From an uncultured Hyphomicrobiales bacterium (lineage in GTDB: Bacteria > Pseudomonadota > Alphaproteobacteria > Rhizobiales > Beijerinckiaceae): a stretch of 64,000 nucleotides of DNA. The stretch is from positions 83,714 to 147,713 of the forward strand of contig CAIJVU010000036.1 in assembly GCA_903824185.1 (NCBI GenBank). The letters are read 5' to 3'. The position numbers were made by a program, and so were the translations under genes. Positions within the stretch are counted from its first letter, which is position 1. Each line of letters opens with the position of its first letter. Below, piece after piece: positions 57,563-63,737 of the stretch. The notes under the pieces were generated by a model. The model ran no database searches and was not told the DNA's origin. It worked only from the letters and a program-made list of their open reading frames with translations.

Positions 57563-58741
57563 ATGAGCCGCAAGCACAGCAAGCGCACAGTCCGCATCAG
57601 TCCAAACCTACAGCTCAAGCCGCAGCCCAACAGCCGCTTCCTCCAAGCTCACGCAGCAATCGACGGCAAGCTGTATCGAAAGAGCATGAGCACTGACGAT
57701 GTGAAGATAGCAGGCAACAAAGCATGGCAGTGGTATCACTCTCTGGTGACAGCACCCATCGATGATGATCGGCGACTGGTCGCAGATTGGACGGAACTTG
57801 CCGCTGCTTATGATCAGAGCCTACCAGCGGGTGCGAAACGCAGCTATCACATACCGACGATGAAGCGTCACTTCACGCCCTTCTTCGGATCGGTGCTGGA
57901 CATACGACACATCAAGCCCAGCATGGTCGCAGAATACTTTGTGTATCGGCGCAAGAAGAACCCGACCGAACCCACACCTCAGACCATCAACAGAGAGAAC
58001 ACCATACTGCGACAGATGCTGGCGCTCGCAGAAGTGAAGGGCTGGATAGAGCGTGTGCCGAAGATACCGTTCCTTGCTGAAGCGCAGACACGCAGACGAC
58101 GCAGGCATTTCACAGCTGAGGAATATCACACGCTGCGCTCAGTGGCATTACAGCGCATCAGAAAGACAAAGCGTGACGAACGCACATTCGGTATGGACCT
58201 GCTCACAAGGCGTAAGCTGCTGTATGATGTGATCCAGCTGCTTGCCAACAGCGGTCTGCGTGTTGATGAGTTGAAGACCGTCACATGGCGCTGCGTTGAC
58301 TTTGCTGCTGGCGACATAACGCTGGAACGAGCGGGCAAGATGAAGAGCAGCAGGCACATGATCCTACGACAGCCTGCCATACAAGCACTGCTGAGATTGG
58401 CAGCAAGACGCCGCAGATGGCAGCGGGAACGGCAACTACCAGAACAGCTAGCACCTGAAGAACCAGTGATAGCGATGCCAGATGGAACAGCCGTCAAGCA
58501 GGTCGACACGGGTTTTGACGCACTGCTGAAAGCATGCGGTTTCCAATACACATCTGTGTTGAACAAACACGCACTGACCAGCTTGCGACACACCTATGCT
58601 ACGCTGGCACTGACACGGAAGCGCGACCTACGCCCCAGTGTGCGTGTGCTGGCGCTACAGATGGGGACCAGCGAGCGGATTATCACAGCACATTATGGGC
58701 ATGAGGAGATCAACGACTTCAGGCGCGAGCTTAGAGGCTGA
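57563..58741 (+). CDS. Phage-type tyrosine integrase
   Basis: A 392-aa site-specific recombinase, probably catalysing insertion at tRNA-Val. The N-terminal third is basic (arm-type and core DNA binding). The catalytic domain has the first Arg in NSGLRVDELKTV (about residue 232), LTSLRHTYATLAL with the second Arg (about 341, His replaced by Thr at the preceding conserved spot), and the nucleophile Tyr in ITAHYGHEEI (about 378). That variant of the HxxR box occurs in functional phage integrases. No clear ribosome site precedes ATG 57563. It lies 2.7 kb from the tRNA, with the OMP pair between. Confidence 0.9.
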   Translation: MSRKHSKRTVRISPNLQLKPQPNSRFLQAHAAIDGKLYRKSMSTDDVKIAGNKAWQWYHSLVTAPIDDDRRLVADWTELAAAYDQSLPAGAKRSYHIPTMKRHFTPFFGSVLDIRHIKPSMVAEYFVYRRKKNPTEPTPQTINRENTILRQMLALAEVKGWIERVPKIPFLAEAQTRRRRRHFTAEEYHTLRSVALQRIRKTKRDERTFGMDLLTRRKLLYDVIQLLANSGLRVDELKTVTWRCVDFAAGDITLERAGKMKSSRHMILRQPAIQALLRLAARRRRWQRERQLPEQLAPEEPVIAMPDGTAVKQVDTGFDALLKACGFQYTSVLNKHALTSLRHTYATLALTRKRDLRPSVRVLALQMGTSERIITAHYGHEEINDFRRELRG

Positions 58742-58758
58742 TCTCGTTTTATGAGAAA

Positions 58759-58776
58759 GTGTGTCGTCCGACACAC
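58759..58776. repeat. Island palindrome, copy 1
   Basis: GTGTGTCG-TC-CGACACAC, perfect eight-base arms, flanked by GAAA and then CTTGATCTGTGCG. It lies 18 bp after the integrase stop. Confidence 0.8.
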
Positions 58777-58877
58777 TCTTGATCTGTGCGTGCCTGTCGA
58801 GCGAGCATGATGGAGCGCATCGAAAAGCTCGGGCCAATCAGACCAGCAAAGCCGTGCTTCGGGTCTCGTTAGTTGGG

Positions 58878-58901
58878 AAAGTGTGTCGGACGACACACTT
58901 T
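58878..58901. repeat. Island palindrome, copy 2
   Basis: The same core with GA centre and AAA/TTT outer bases, giving eleven perfect paired bases on each side. It abuts the stop codon of the reverse-strand gene and follows GTTGGG. With copy 1 it occupies the gap between two converging genes, where it could also act as a terminator. Confidence 0.8.
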
Positions 58902-59620
58902 TAGTCTGCGTCTGGGAACCTTTTAAGGACAACATTCCTAATTATGTTCTGCGCGGCAGTAAGCTGTTTGCGTGTAACAACGGCACGCTGATTGTTATCG
59001 CTTGCGCTCACACCATTTAGCTTGCCGATTTCGTTTAATGTCAGCTTGCCTTCAGTATCTGCCTTATGTGTCTGATAAATTTTGAGCCGCGCATAGAGAG
59101 ATGAGACGACAGGACGCGAAGTTACGGGGTATCTAGCAGTGCTGACCGTATCATCTTTATCCTTTCGCTTGTTATTGTAGAGCGGCTTTATCAGCTGCTT
59201 AAATTCAGCCACCAGATGGTCCATATCCTTCTGTATCGGAATGCTCATCAGCACATGGTGCTCTTTGTCTTTCGCGTCACTCGCACTTAAAAAGACCTCA
59301 ATCCCCTCCCCATCTTGCTCGCAGAATAGCTCACGCCCTGTGTTGCGCCACCACTTGAAAAAGTCATCGTCGCGTATGTCACCAAAGTCATTATAGAGCT
59401 CTGCGTGTTCGCCAGTGCCTCCGCGCTCGCAGCAGGCAATATAATCCTCATTTTCGCGCAAGAATGCCCACCAATAATAATAGCCACTACGCATATAAAA
59501 TGGTGCGTCTTTATAGGGTGGCTTAGGCTTATCATCATCACTCACATCATCAAGTTTGGTGAAGGGCGGCGCATAGATGAAGCGTAACACGCGGCTTTTG
59601 AATAAGCGTTTTTCATACAT
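58901..59620 (-). CDS. Unknown accessory protein
   Basis: A 239-aa protein from ATG 59620, which has GGGGGA eight bases upstream; an earlier TTG at 59647 is less likely. It is soluble, highly charged and aromatic-rich in the first half (APFYMRSGYYYWWAFLRE), with acidic patches (DVSDDDKPKPP, DIRDDDFFKWW) and a basic C-terminal half ending in a TRKQLTAAQNIIRNVV helix. No known motif. It is divergent from the 253-aa gene, with dyads in the shared promoter gap, and converges on the integrase. A phage or plasmid regulator is possible but unproven. Confidence 0.6.
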   Translation of the reverse strand: MYEKRLFKSRVLRFIYAPPFTKLDDVSDDDKPKPPYKDAPFYMRSGYYYWWAFLRENEDYIACCERGGTGEHAELYNDFGDIRDDDFFKWWRNTGRELFCEQDGEGIEVFLSASDAKDKEHHVLMSIPIQKDMDHLVAEFKQLIKPLYNNKRKDKDDTVSTARYPVTSRPVVSSLYARLKIYQTHKADTEGKLTLNEIGKLNGVSASDNNQRAVVTRKQLTAAQNIIRNVVLKRFPDAD

Positions 59621-59665
59621 TTCATGTCCCCCAATCAACCTTGTCAACGAAGTTTCTGAAAGATC

Positions 59666-59746
59666 GTAACATTAGCCAAATTAGGGATCAATGTTACATT
59701 TATATTATCGGTAATGAAGATCCGATCACACGAAACAGAACGTGTG
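59666..59746. promoter_or_regulatory. Divergent control region with dyads
   Basis: GTAACATT (59666-59673) is mirrored by AATGTTAC (59690-59697), 16 bp apart. CACACG (59727-59732) is mirrored by CGTGTG (59741-59746), followed by TCACACAC, which resembles half of the island palindrome. These lie between two divergent genes and fit operators for a repressor. Confidence 0.5.
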
Positions 59747-59775
59747 TCACACACAGTAAAACAAAGGAAATAACT

Positions 59776-60537
59776 ATGACAAACGTAACAATGAACTCGA
59801 CTGCTACTATCGCTACTGTCGCAACAAACAACGACATTAATGTTGATAGCCGACTGAACACTATCATTGCTAAGCATGACGCTTGGAATGAAGGTGTCCG
59901 CAAAGCAAGCAAGCAGGAGCTTTATGCTGTTCTTTCTGAGTGCTTTTCTCTGATGATGATGGTGAAAGTTGAGCGTGGGTATGCTGCGCTGAACAAGAAG
60001 CTGGATTTGTTGAAAGTTCAATACAACAGCAATACTAGCCTGCCCACGCGGATTGTGCGTGCCGTGTTTAAGCATGACCGCCGCAATCTGTCCCGCTATG
60101 CTGCGATCATCAAGCTCGCAAAGATCGAAAAGGTAACAGCTGAGACCTTTATCGCATGGCTCACCAACTTGGGGGGCATTGATGCTGCTCGCCAACATTA
60201 TGCTGTGCCGAAGTTAGTCGCTGTAAGCAATGACGATTTGTATAAGGCCGCTACCGATCATCTGCGTGGCGCATCCACCCTTGCGATTGTTAGCGGTAAG
60301 CAGTTGGCTAATGTCAGTGAGACGCCAACCAGCGGTTATGTTGTCAGCATTGCCCGCGTTAATTCCGCAGGAGACTACGAGATCGTCGGTGCGACCTCTG
60401 ATACGACAGCACTGCGCAAAGCAATGCTCAGCTGGGGTCAACATGTGATTGACACAAACAAGTCAGTCATTGCCGAAGATGCTGCGAAAGCAGAAATCAA
60501 CGGCCTCGCTACCATCATGTCAGCTCAAGCTGCTTAA
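59776..60537 (+). CDS. Unknown 253-aa accessory protein
   Basis: Starts at ATG 59776 with AAGGAA upstream; the frame extends further but without a start signal. The first 30 residues are Thr/Asn/Ala-rich and low in complexity. The middle is helical and basic (LPTRIVRAVFKHDRRNLSRYAAII, key VFKHDRRNLSRYA), then ETFIAWLTNLGGIDAAR. The C-terminal part is beta-like with GYVVSIARVNSAGDYEIVGA. No family is recognised. It may bind nucleic acid. It is upstream of the clamp-loader-like ATPase in the same direction, with a hairpin between. Confidence 0.65.
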   Translation: MTNVTMNSTATIATVATNNDINVDSRLNTIIAKHDAWNEGVRKASKQELYAVLSECFSLMMMVKVERGYAALNKKLDLLKVQYNSNTSLPTRIVRAVFKHDRRNLSRYAAIIKLAKIEKVTAETFIAWLTNLGGIDAARQHYAVPKLVAVSNDDLYKAATDHLRGASTLAIVSGKQLANVSETPTSGYVVSIARVNSAGDYEIVGATSDTTALRKAMLSWGQHVIDTNKSVIAEDAAKAEINGLATIMSAQAA

Positions 60538-60545
60538 TCATAAAA

Positions 60546-60577
60546 CGGGGTGCGTGTGATTGGCGCACGCTCCCCCG
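60546..60577 (+). terminator. Hairpin between the 253-aa gene and the ATPase gene
   Basis: GGGG-TGCGTG pairs with CGCACG-CT-CCCC, followed by GCTTATTT. The T-run is weak, so partial read-through into the ATPase gene is likely. Confidence 0.5.
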
Positions 60578-60610
60578 CTTATTTCCTTAACATAAACAGG
60601 GAGCTTTAGG

Positions 60611-61300
60611 ATGAGCGACTTTATCAAGCGTCACCAACCAAAAACTGTTGATGATTTAGTGTTGAGCAATATTACTCAGATGGTCATATTCAATATGATT
60701 AGCAGTGGTGTTTCAAACGCAAATCTTTTGCTATACGGCGCGAACGGAACAGGTAAGACATCTTTAGCCCGCGCATTGATCGCTGGTTATTTCGAAGCAC
60801 ATAATGACAATGACATGTGCGAATATATCAATATGACCAAAATGAAGGACTTCAACAAGCTCCGAAACACCATTGGTCTTGTTCCCCGCAATGTCAGCGG
60901 TAGACGATGGCTTTTGATCGATGAGGTTGAAAAGATCACAAACAGGCATTTGCTTGATGAGCTACACGACATTATCGACAATAGCTATAACTGTAGCTTC
61001 ATACTGACCACCAATAACAAAGGTGCTTTACCTGGTGGGCTTATTAGTCGTTGTCAAGCGATTGGTATTGAAGCACCTTCACCCGATCAGTTTCTCTCCC
61101 GCGCACAAGAGATCGTCATTGCTGAAGGGATCGAAGCGACAGCAGCTGATGTGTTGGCAGTGCTCCAGCAGGGCGCTGCTGATCTGAGGGGATATCTGTT
61201 CAGGTTGGAGATGTTTTGCTTGTCGCGCCGAATGGCTCAACGGACTGTGTCAGTACCAGCTGTTCCACACACTACACCCCCACAAAAGACGACCCCATAA
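60611..61300 (+). CDS. Clamp-loader-like AAA+ ATPase
   Basis: A 229-aa ATPase of the RFC/T4 gp44 clamp-loader type. MSDFIKRHQPKTVDDLVLS is the usual N-terminus before the ATPase. Walker A is GANGTGKTS (residues 43-51), Walker B is LLIDEVEK (101-108), sensor 1 is TTNNKG (133-138), and SRC with the arginine finger is at 146-148. A short lid domain follows (about 155-200); the C-terminal collar domain of true clamp loaders is absent and the tail is Pro/Thr-rich. GGGAG precedes the ATG. It may load a host or phage sliding clamp, helping the element replicate, or act as a regulatory ATPase. Confidence 0.85.
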   Translation: MSDFIKRHQPKTVDDLVLSNITQMVIFNMISSGVSNANLLLYGANGTGKTSLARALIAGYFEAHNDNDMCEYINMTKMKDFNKLRNTIGLVPRNVSGRRWLLIDEVEKITNRHLLDELHDIIDNSYNCSFILTTNNKGALPGGLISRCQAIGIEAPSPDQFLSRAQEIVIAEGIEATAADVLAVLQQGAADLRGYLFRLEMFCLSRRMAQRTVSVPAVPHTTPPQKTTP

Positions 61301-61319
61301 GCGTTAAAGAAACGCTCGC

Positions 61320-61353
61320 AAAAAGGCCACGCTGAAATGCGTGGCCTTTTTTT
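61320..61353 (+). terminator. Intrinsic terminator after the ATPase gene
   Basis: AAAAAGGCCACGC pairs with GCGTGGCCTTTTTTT across TGAAAT. A strong stem and a long T-run. Confidence 0.9.
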
Positions 61354-61376
61354 ATGCCTATTGCCCAGCATATTGA

Positions 61377-61400
61377 AAAGCGTGTCGTTCGGCACAGCTT
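61377..61400. repeat. Island palindrome, copy 3 (degenerate)
   Basis: AAAGCGTGTCG-TT-CGGCACAGCTT, the same layout as copies 1 and 2 with three changes. Downstream, TTTTGTGCG and a later ACGAGCATGATT match bases after copy 1 (TGTGCG, GCGAGCATGAT), so more than the palindrome was copied. Confidence 0.65.
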
Positions 61401-61473
61401 GTTTTGTGCGTATGTGCCCGATACGCACGAACGAGCATGATTGCTAGGCACACGACGCCGCACCATCAGATCA

Positions 61474-61497
61474 AAAGTGTGTTGTCCGACACACTTT
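61474..61497. repeat. Island palindrome, copy 4 (inverted)
   Basis: AAAGTGTGTTG-TC-CGACACACTTT, one mismatch. CAGATC precedes it and CCCAA follows, which match the flanks of copy 2 read on the reverse strand, so this copy is in opposite orientation to the other three. Confidence 0.75.
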
Positions 61498-61571
61498 CCC
61501 AAATGGCGGGATAGGATCCGCCCCACCCAAAATCTGCCCGCCGCACATAATACCTGAATATGTAGATAATC

Positions 61572-61688
61572 TGACATTTCCTTTATGTCATTGATTTCGT
61601 TGATTGATATTTTCAGTGCTCACCAGCCATTTCCGAGTGACAAAGCATAATGTCAGAAAATAGCGTGTTTTGAGCGATTAAATGACAT
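61572..61688. promoter_or_regulatory. Four TGACAT half-sites before the small recombinase
   Basis: TGACAT (61572) with ATGTCA (61585) form one inverted pair 7 bp apart. ATGTCA (61650) and TGACAT (61683) form a second pair in the opposite sense. GTGCTCA also occurs at both 61616 and 61695. The second pair ends 15 bp before the recombinase ATG. These look like operator or recombination-core sites. Confidence 0.5.
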
Positions 61689-61703
61689 TTTGGAGTGCTC
61701 AGC

Positions 61704-62270
61704 ATGCGACAGGCAAAGACGCTGGATGATAAGGAACTGAAAACTGTGATCGCGCATTGTGCCACGCGACGACACGCAAAGCGTGATAGGGCGCTGCTGC
61801 TGACTGGCTTCTTTGCTGGATTGCGAGCGAAAGAGATTGCGGCATTATCTGTGTGTGATGTGCTCGCACCAGATGGCACTATCCGCGCTGAGTTTGTGCT
61901 GTCACCCGAACAGACAAAAGGCACGCGAGCACGAAAAGTATTTGTTGGCAGCAAGCTACAGCGCGAGCTTGCCGCTTATCTGCGACAGATCAAAACGAAC
62001 GACACATCTGCTCCGCTGTTCATTTCACAGAAAGGGGTCAGGTTCTCCCCCAACAGCATGAGCCAGCTGATCACCCACATCTATCAGGACGCAGGCATTG
62101 TGGGTGCGACCAGCCATTCATGTCGCAGATCATTCATCACCAATCTCGCACATAAAGGGGTCAGTGTGCGCATATTGGCAGAACTGGCAGCACATAGCAG
62201 CATCACAACCACACAGCGATATATCGACATAAACGACAAGCAGTTGAGAGCTGCTGTCGAACTTGTGTGA
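61704..62270 (+). CDS. Single-domain tyrosine recombinase
   Basis: A 188-aa protein from ATG 61704 (TGGAG eight bases upstream; a GTG at 61695 is also in frame). It is a catalytic domain only, with all six active residues: Arg41 in GLRAKE, Lys72 in TKGTRARK, His138 and Arg141 in HSCRRSF, His164 in AAHSS, and Tyr173 in TQRYID. The usual N-terminal core-binding domain is missing. Such minimal recombinases resemble FimB/FimE-size invertases and some resolvase-like phage proteins. It could invert DNA, resolve dimers or assist the larger integrase. Confidence 0.9.
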   Translation: MRQAKTLDDKELKTVIAHCATRRHAKRDRALLLTGFFAGLRAKEIAALSVCDVLAPDGTIRAEFVLSPEQTKGTRARKVFVGSKLQRELAAYLRQIKTNDTSAPLFISQKGVRFSPNSMSQLITHIYQDAGIVGATSHSCRRSFITNLAHKGVSVRILAELAAHSSITTTQRYIDINDKQLRAAVELV

Positions 62271-62280
62271 TCAGTTTGAA

Positions 62281-62301
62281 AGCTCAAGCCCTGCTTGAGC
62301 T
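62281..62301 (+). terminator. Hairpin after the small recombinase
   Basis: AGCTCAAG and CTTGAGCT are perfect eight-base arms around a five-base loop, 11 bp after the recombinase stop. No T-run follows, so termination is uncertain. Confidence 0.45.
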
Positions 62302-62310
62302 GCGCTATCA

Positions 62311-62391
62311 TCAATCCTTCAGCTCATTCCATTCGCTTCGGATTGCTTCTGCGCTTTTTCTCACCAGATTTATTCCCAACGCATGCGGCAT
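62311..62391 (-). CDS. Possible 26-aa peptide
   Basis: Frame from ATG 62391 beginning MPHALGINLVRKSAEAIR and ending in an acidic helix SEWNELKD. The composition is helix-like and unlike random translation, but there is no ribosome site and no known family. Low confidence. Confidence 0.25.
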   Translation of the reverse strand: MPHALGINLVRKSAEAIRSEWNELKD

Positions 62392-62414
62392 ATATGATCA
62401 GTATTATTGTTCTT

Positions 62415-62508
62415 CTTTGATAGGTCATTAGGTAGGCAACCCACACTTAGCCTTCTTACAGGCTGAGTGCGGGTCTCCCTTTGATAAACTGGCTTTATCT
62501 TATTAGGT
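62415..62508. ncRNA. Candidate structured RNA element
   Basis: A 15-bp stem (62439-62453 with 62460-62474; one mismatch, one wobble) closes a six-base TCTTAC loop. CTTTGATA occurs on both sides (62415, 62479), as does ATTAGGT (62427, 62502), making an imperfect direct repeat around the stem. No known RNA family is recognised; it could be a transcript structure or a DNA cruciform site. Confidence 0.4.
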
Positions 62509-62525
62509 GAGGTTTCTCCATCCGT

Positions 62526-62654
62526 TTAGCACGACCTCTTTGGGAGGGTCGGAGTGGTTTTGCTGTCGTCCTTTATGTGCTGCATCATCAAACGCAGGCT
62601 TTGCTGAAGGCGAAACGGACCACCATCAGCTGCCTTGTGGGTTGGAAGTGTCAC
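62526..62654 (-). CDS. Possible 42-aa peptide
   Basis: Frame from GTG 62654, starting about ten bases after the stop of the 62665-62826 frame, as in coupled small genes. The peptide contains PFRLQQSLRLMMQHIKDD and ends KRSC. No known family and a weak start; low confidence. Confidence 0.22.
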   Translation of the reverse strand: MTLPTHKAADGGPFRLQQSLRLMMQHIKDDSKTTPTLPKRSC

Positions 62655-62664
62655 CAGTGCCCAC

Positions 62665-62826
62665 TCATACTTCTGTCATCGCATCCTCGTTCTCACTAGC
62701 TCCTGCGGCAACAGCGTTATCAGGCGCTGGCAGCATCTCTGTGTGGGTATCTTGACCCAGCGAACTCCATGTATCGGCTCGATGCGCGACTTTGTATTTA
62801 GCAATCGACGAATAGAACCCCCGCAA
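62665..62826 (-). CDS. Possible 53-aa acidic-tailed peptide
   Basis: Frame from TTG 62826 with no ATG start. The peptide reads protein-like (FYSSIAKYKVAHRADTWSSL, then an Ala/Glu/Asn-rich acidic tail ending DAMTEV). It is stopped upstream by TAA at 62835, so it may be the 3' remnant of a longer gene. Confidence 0.25.
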   Translation of the reverse strand: MRGFYSSIAKYKVAHRADTWSSLGQDTHTEMLPAPDNAVAAGASENEDAMTEV

Positions 62827-62867
62827 ATGCGGTTATTTTGACAGATTTGATTTGATGCGCTGCGCGG

Positions 62868-63233
62868 ATGAGAAATGATTTCCTCTGTTCATTGCTAAAT
62901 AACAGCATGAAGAACATGAACGCACTCACACTGGCAACGCTGGAACTGGACCGACGCCTTCTCAACGAACTTAAATCACTCGGTGTGATCCACACGCAGT
63001 CAGAACTGGGCAAGCTGTGTGGAAAGAACAACAGTTATTTTGCGTGTATGAGGAACAAAGGCTTTGGACTTCAGATCGGCAGTCTGACCTTCCTCATATC
63101 GCGTCTGTCAAAACAGGCAGCAGATGAGAACGACGGCGAGCGATGCGTTAAGATCAAGCTGGCAATCCAAGTGATAAAACAAACGATAGATGAGAAATGC
63201 CGACTGCGCGAGATCGAGCTACATGCCTACTGA
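62868..63233 (+). CDS. Small HTH-like accessory protein
   Basis: Up to 121 aa from ATG 62868; ATG 62907 gives 108 aa, and neither has a strong ribosome site. The central part HTQSELGKLCGKNNSYFACMRNKG (key SELGKLCGKNNSYF) followed by LQIGSLTFLISRLS resembles the helix-turn-helix fold of small phage proteins in which an LGRS-SY motif precedes a Leu-rich helix. A basic-hydrophobic C-terminal helix follows. A DNA-binding regulator is the best guess. Confidence 0.55.
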   Translation: MRNDFLCSLLNNSMKNMNALTLATLELDRRLLNELKSLGVIHTQSELGKLCGKNNSYFACMRNKGFGLQIGSLTFLISRLSKQAADENDGERCVKIKLAIQVIKQTIDEKCRLREIELHAY

Positions 63234-63257
63234 TCAACCATGCGGAGATTATTATTC

Positions 63258-63488
63258 ATGCGTTTTTACGAGATAGCCCCTCAGCCCATAGCTGCGCCCA
63301 TCAAACAGGAGCCACTGGTGCTCACGCCACAGCAGCAATCGCAGGCATTAGCGCAGGCTAAGCGGCGCAAGCTGCAGAACATCATAGCGCAGCGACAAGC
63401 GCAGGAACGGCAGGCTGCAGCGAACAATGTGACACAGCAGGACATAGAGACTGCATTCGTCGCTGCTGGTCAGAGGAATGGTAACTGA
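63258..63488 (+). CDS. Small Gln-rich accessory protein
   Basis: A 76-aa protein from ATG 63258. It starts MRFYEIAPQPIAAP, then a long Gln/Ala/Arg helix (SQALAQAKRRKLQNIIAQRQ) that could be a coiled coil, and ends with DIETAFVAAGQRNGN. Short proteins of this shape are frequent in tailed-phage early regions, where their function is unknown. It follows the HTH-like gene by 24 bp in the same direction. Confidence 0.5.
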   Translation: MRFYEIAPQPIAAPIKQEPLVLTPQQQSQALAQAKRRKLQNIIAQRQAQERQAAANNVTQQDIETAFVAAGQRNGN

Positions 63489-63576
63489 GAAAAACGCAAT
63501 CAGCAGCCCACATAGAGCAGCGCACACGTGCAACTGTGTGCTGATTGCTGTGCTTATGCATGTAGTTGGTGATTAG

Positions 63577-63690
63577 CAGCTGCTCGCAATCATCGACGCA
63601 GTGACCGCAGCTGTGCGGGGTGGCGAGTATGACAAAGCAATCGCAGGCATAGAGCGTGTCGGGCAGCGGGTGCCGCGCAAAGCGGCTTAA
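63577..63690 (+). pseudogene. Possible gene fragment
   Basis: An in-frame stretch ending at TAA 63690 that encodes LLAIIDAVTAAVRGGEYDKA and then IAGIERVGQRVPRKAA, amphipathic and gene-like. It has no ATG; CTG 63580 or GTG 63601 are the only starts. It is followed by a terminator, so it may be the 3' end of a broken small gene. Confidence 0.35.
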
Positions 63691-63708
63691 CACGCTGGCT
63701 GACAACGC

Positions 63709-63736
63709 AGCGGAGCGGGCAACTGCTCCGCTTTCT
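63709..63736 (+). terminator. Intrinsic terminator
   Basis: AGCGGAGC pairs with GCTCCGCT across an eight-base loop and is followed by TTCTT. It closes the small forward-strand gene group. Confidence 0.75.
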
Positions 63737-63737
63737 T

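Larger units (their letters stand above)
62271..62867. other. Structured non-coding stretch with tiny reverse-strand ORFs
   Basis: This 597-bp region has no large gene. It contains a hairpin just after the recombinase (62281-62301), a long hairpin with flanking repeats (62415-62508), and three short reverse-strand frames (62311-62391, 62526-62654, 62665-62826) whose peptides look more protein-like than the larger forward frame at 62507-62755. CCGCA/TGCGG followed by TTATTTT at 62820-62838 may be a small terminator. Confidence 0.5.

Noticed and set aside
57563..58741. Insertion sequence transposase
   Set aside because: The catalytic residues are those of a tyrosine integrase, and no terminal inverted repeats or target duplications surround it.
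58759..58901. Palindromes as plain terminators only
   Set aside because: Copies 3 and 4 do not follow gene ends directly (a strong terminator already precedes them), and not all have a T-run, so termination alone does not explain the family.
62507..62755. 82-codon forward frame
   Set aside because: Low-quality peptide; the opposite strand gives better peptides, and the region looks regulatory.
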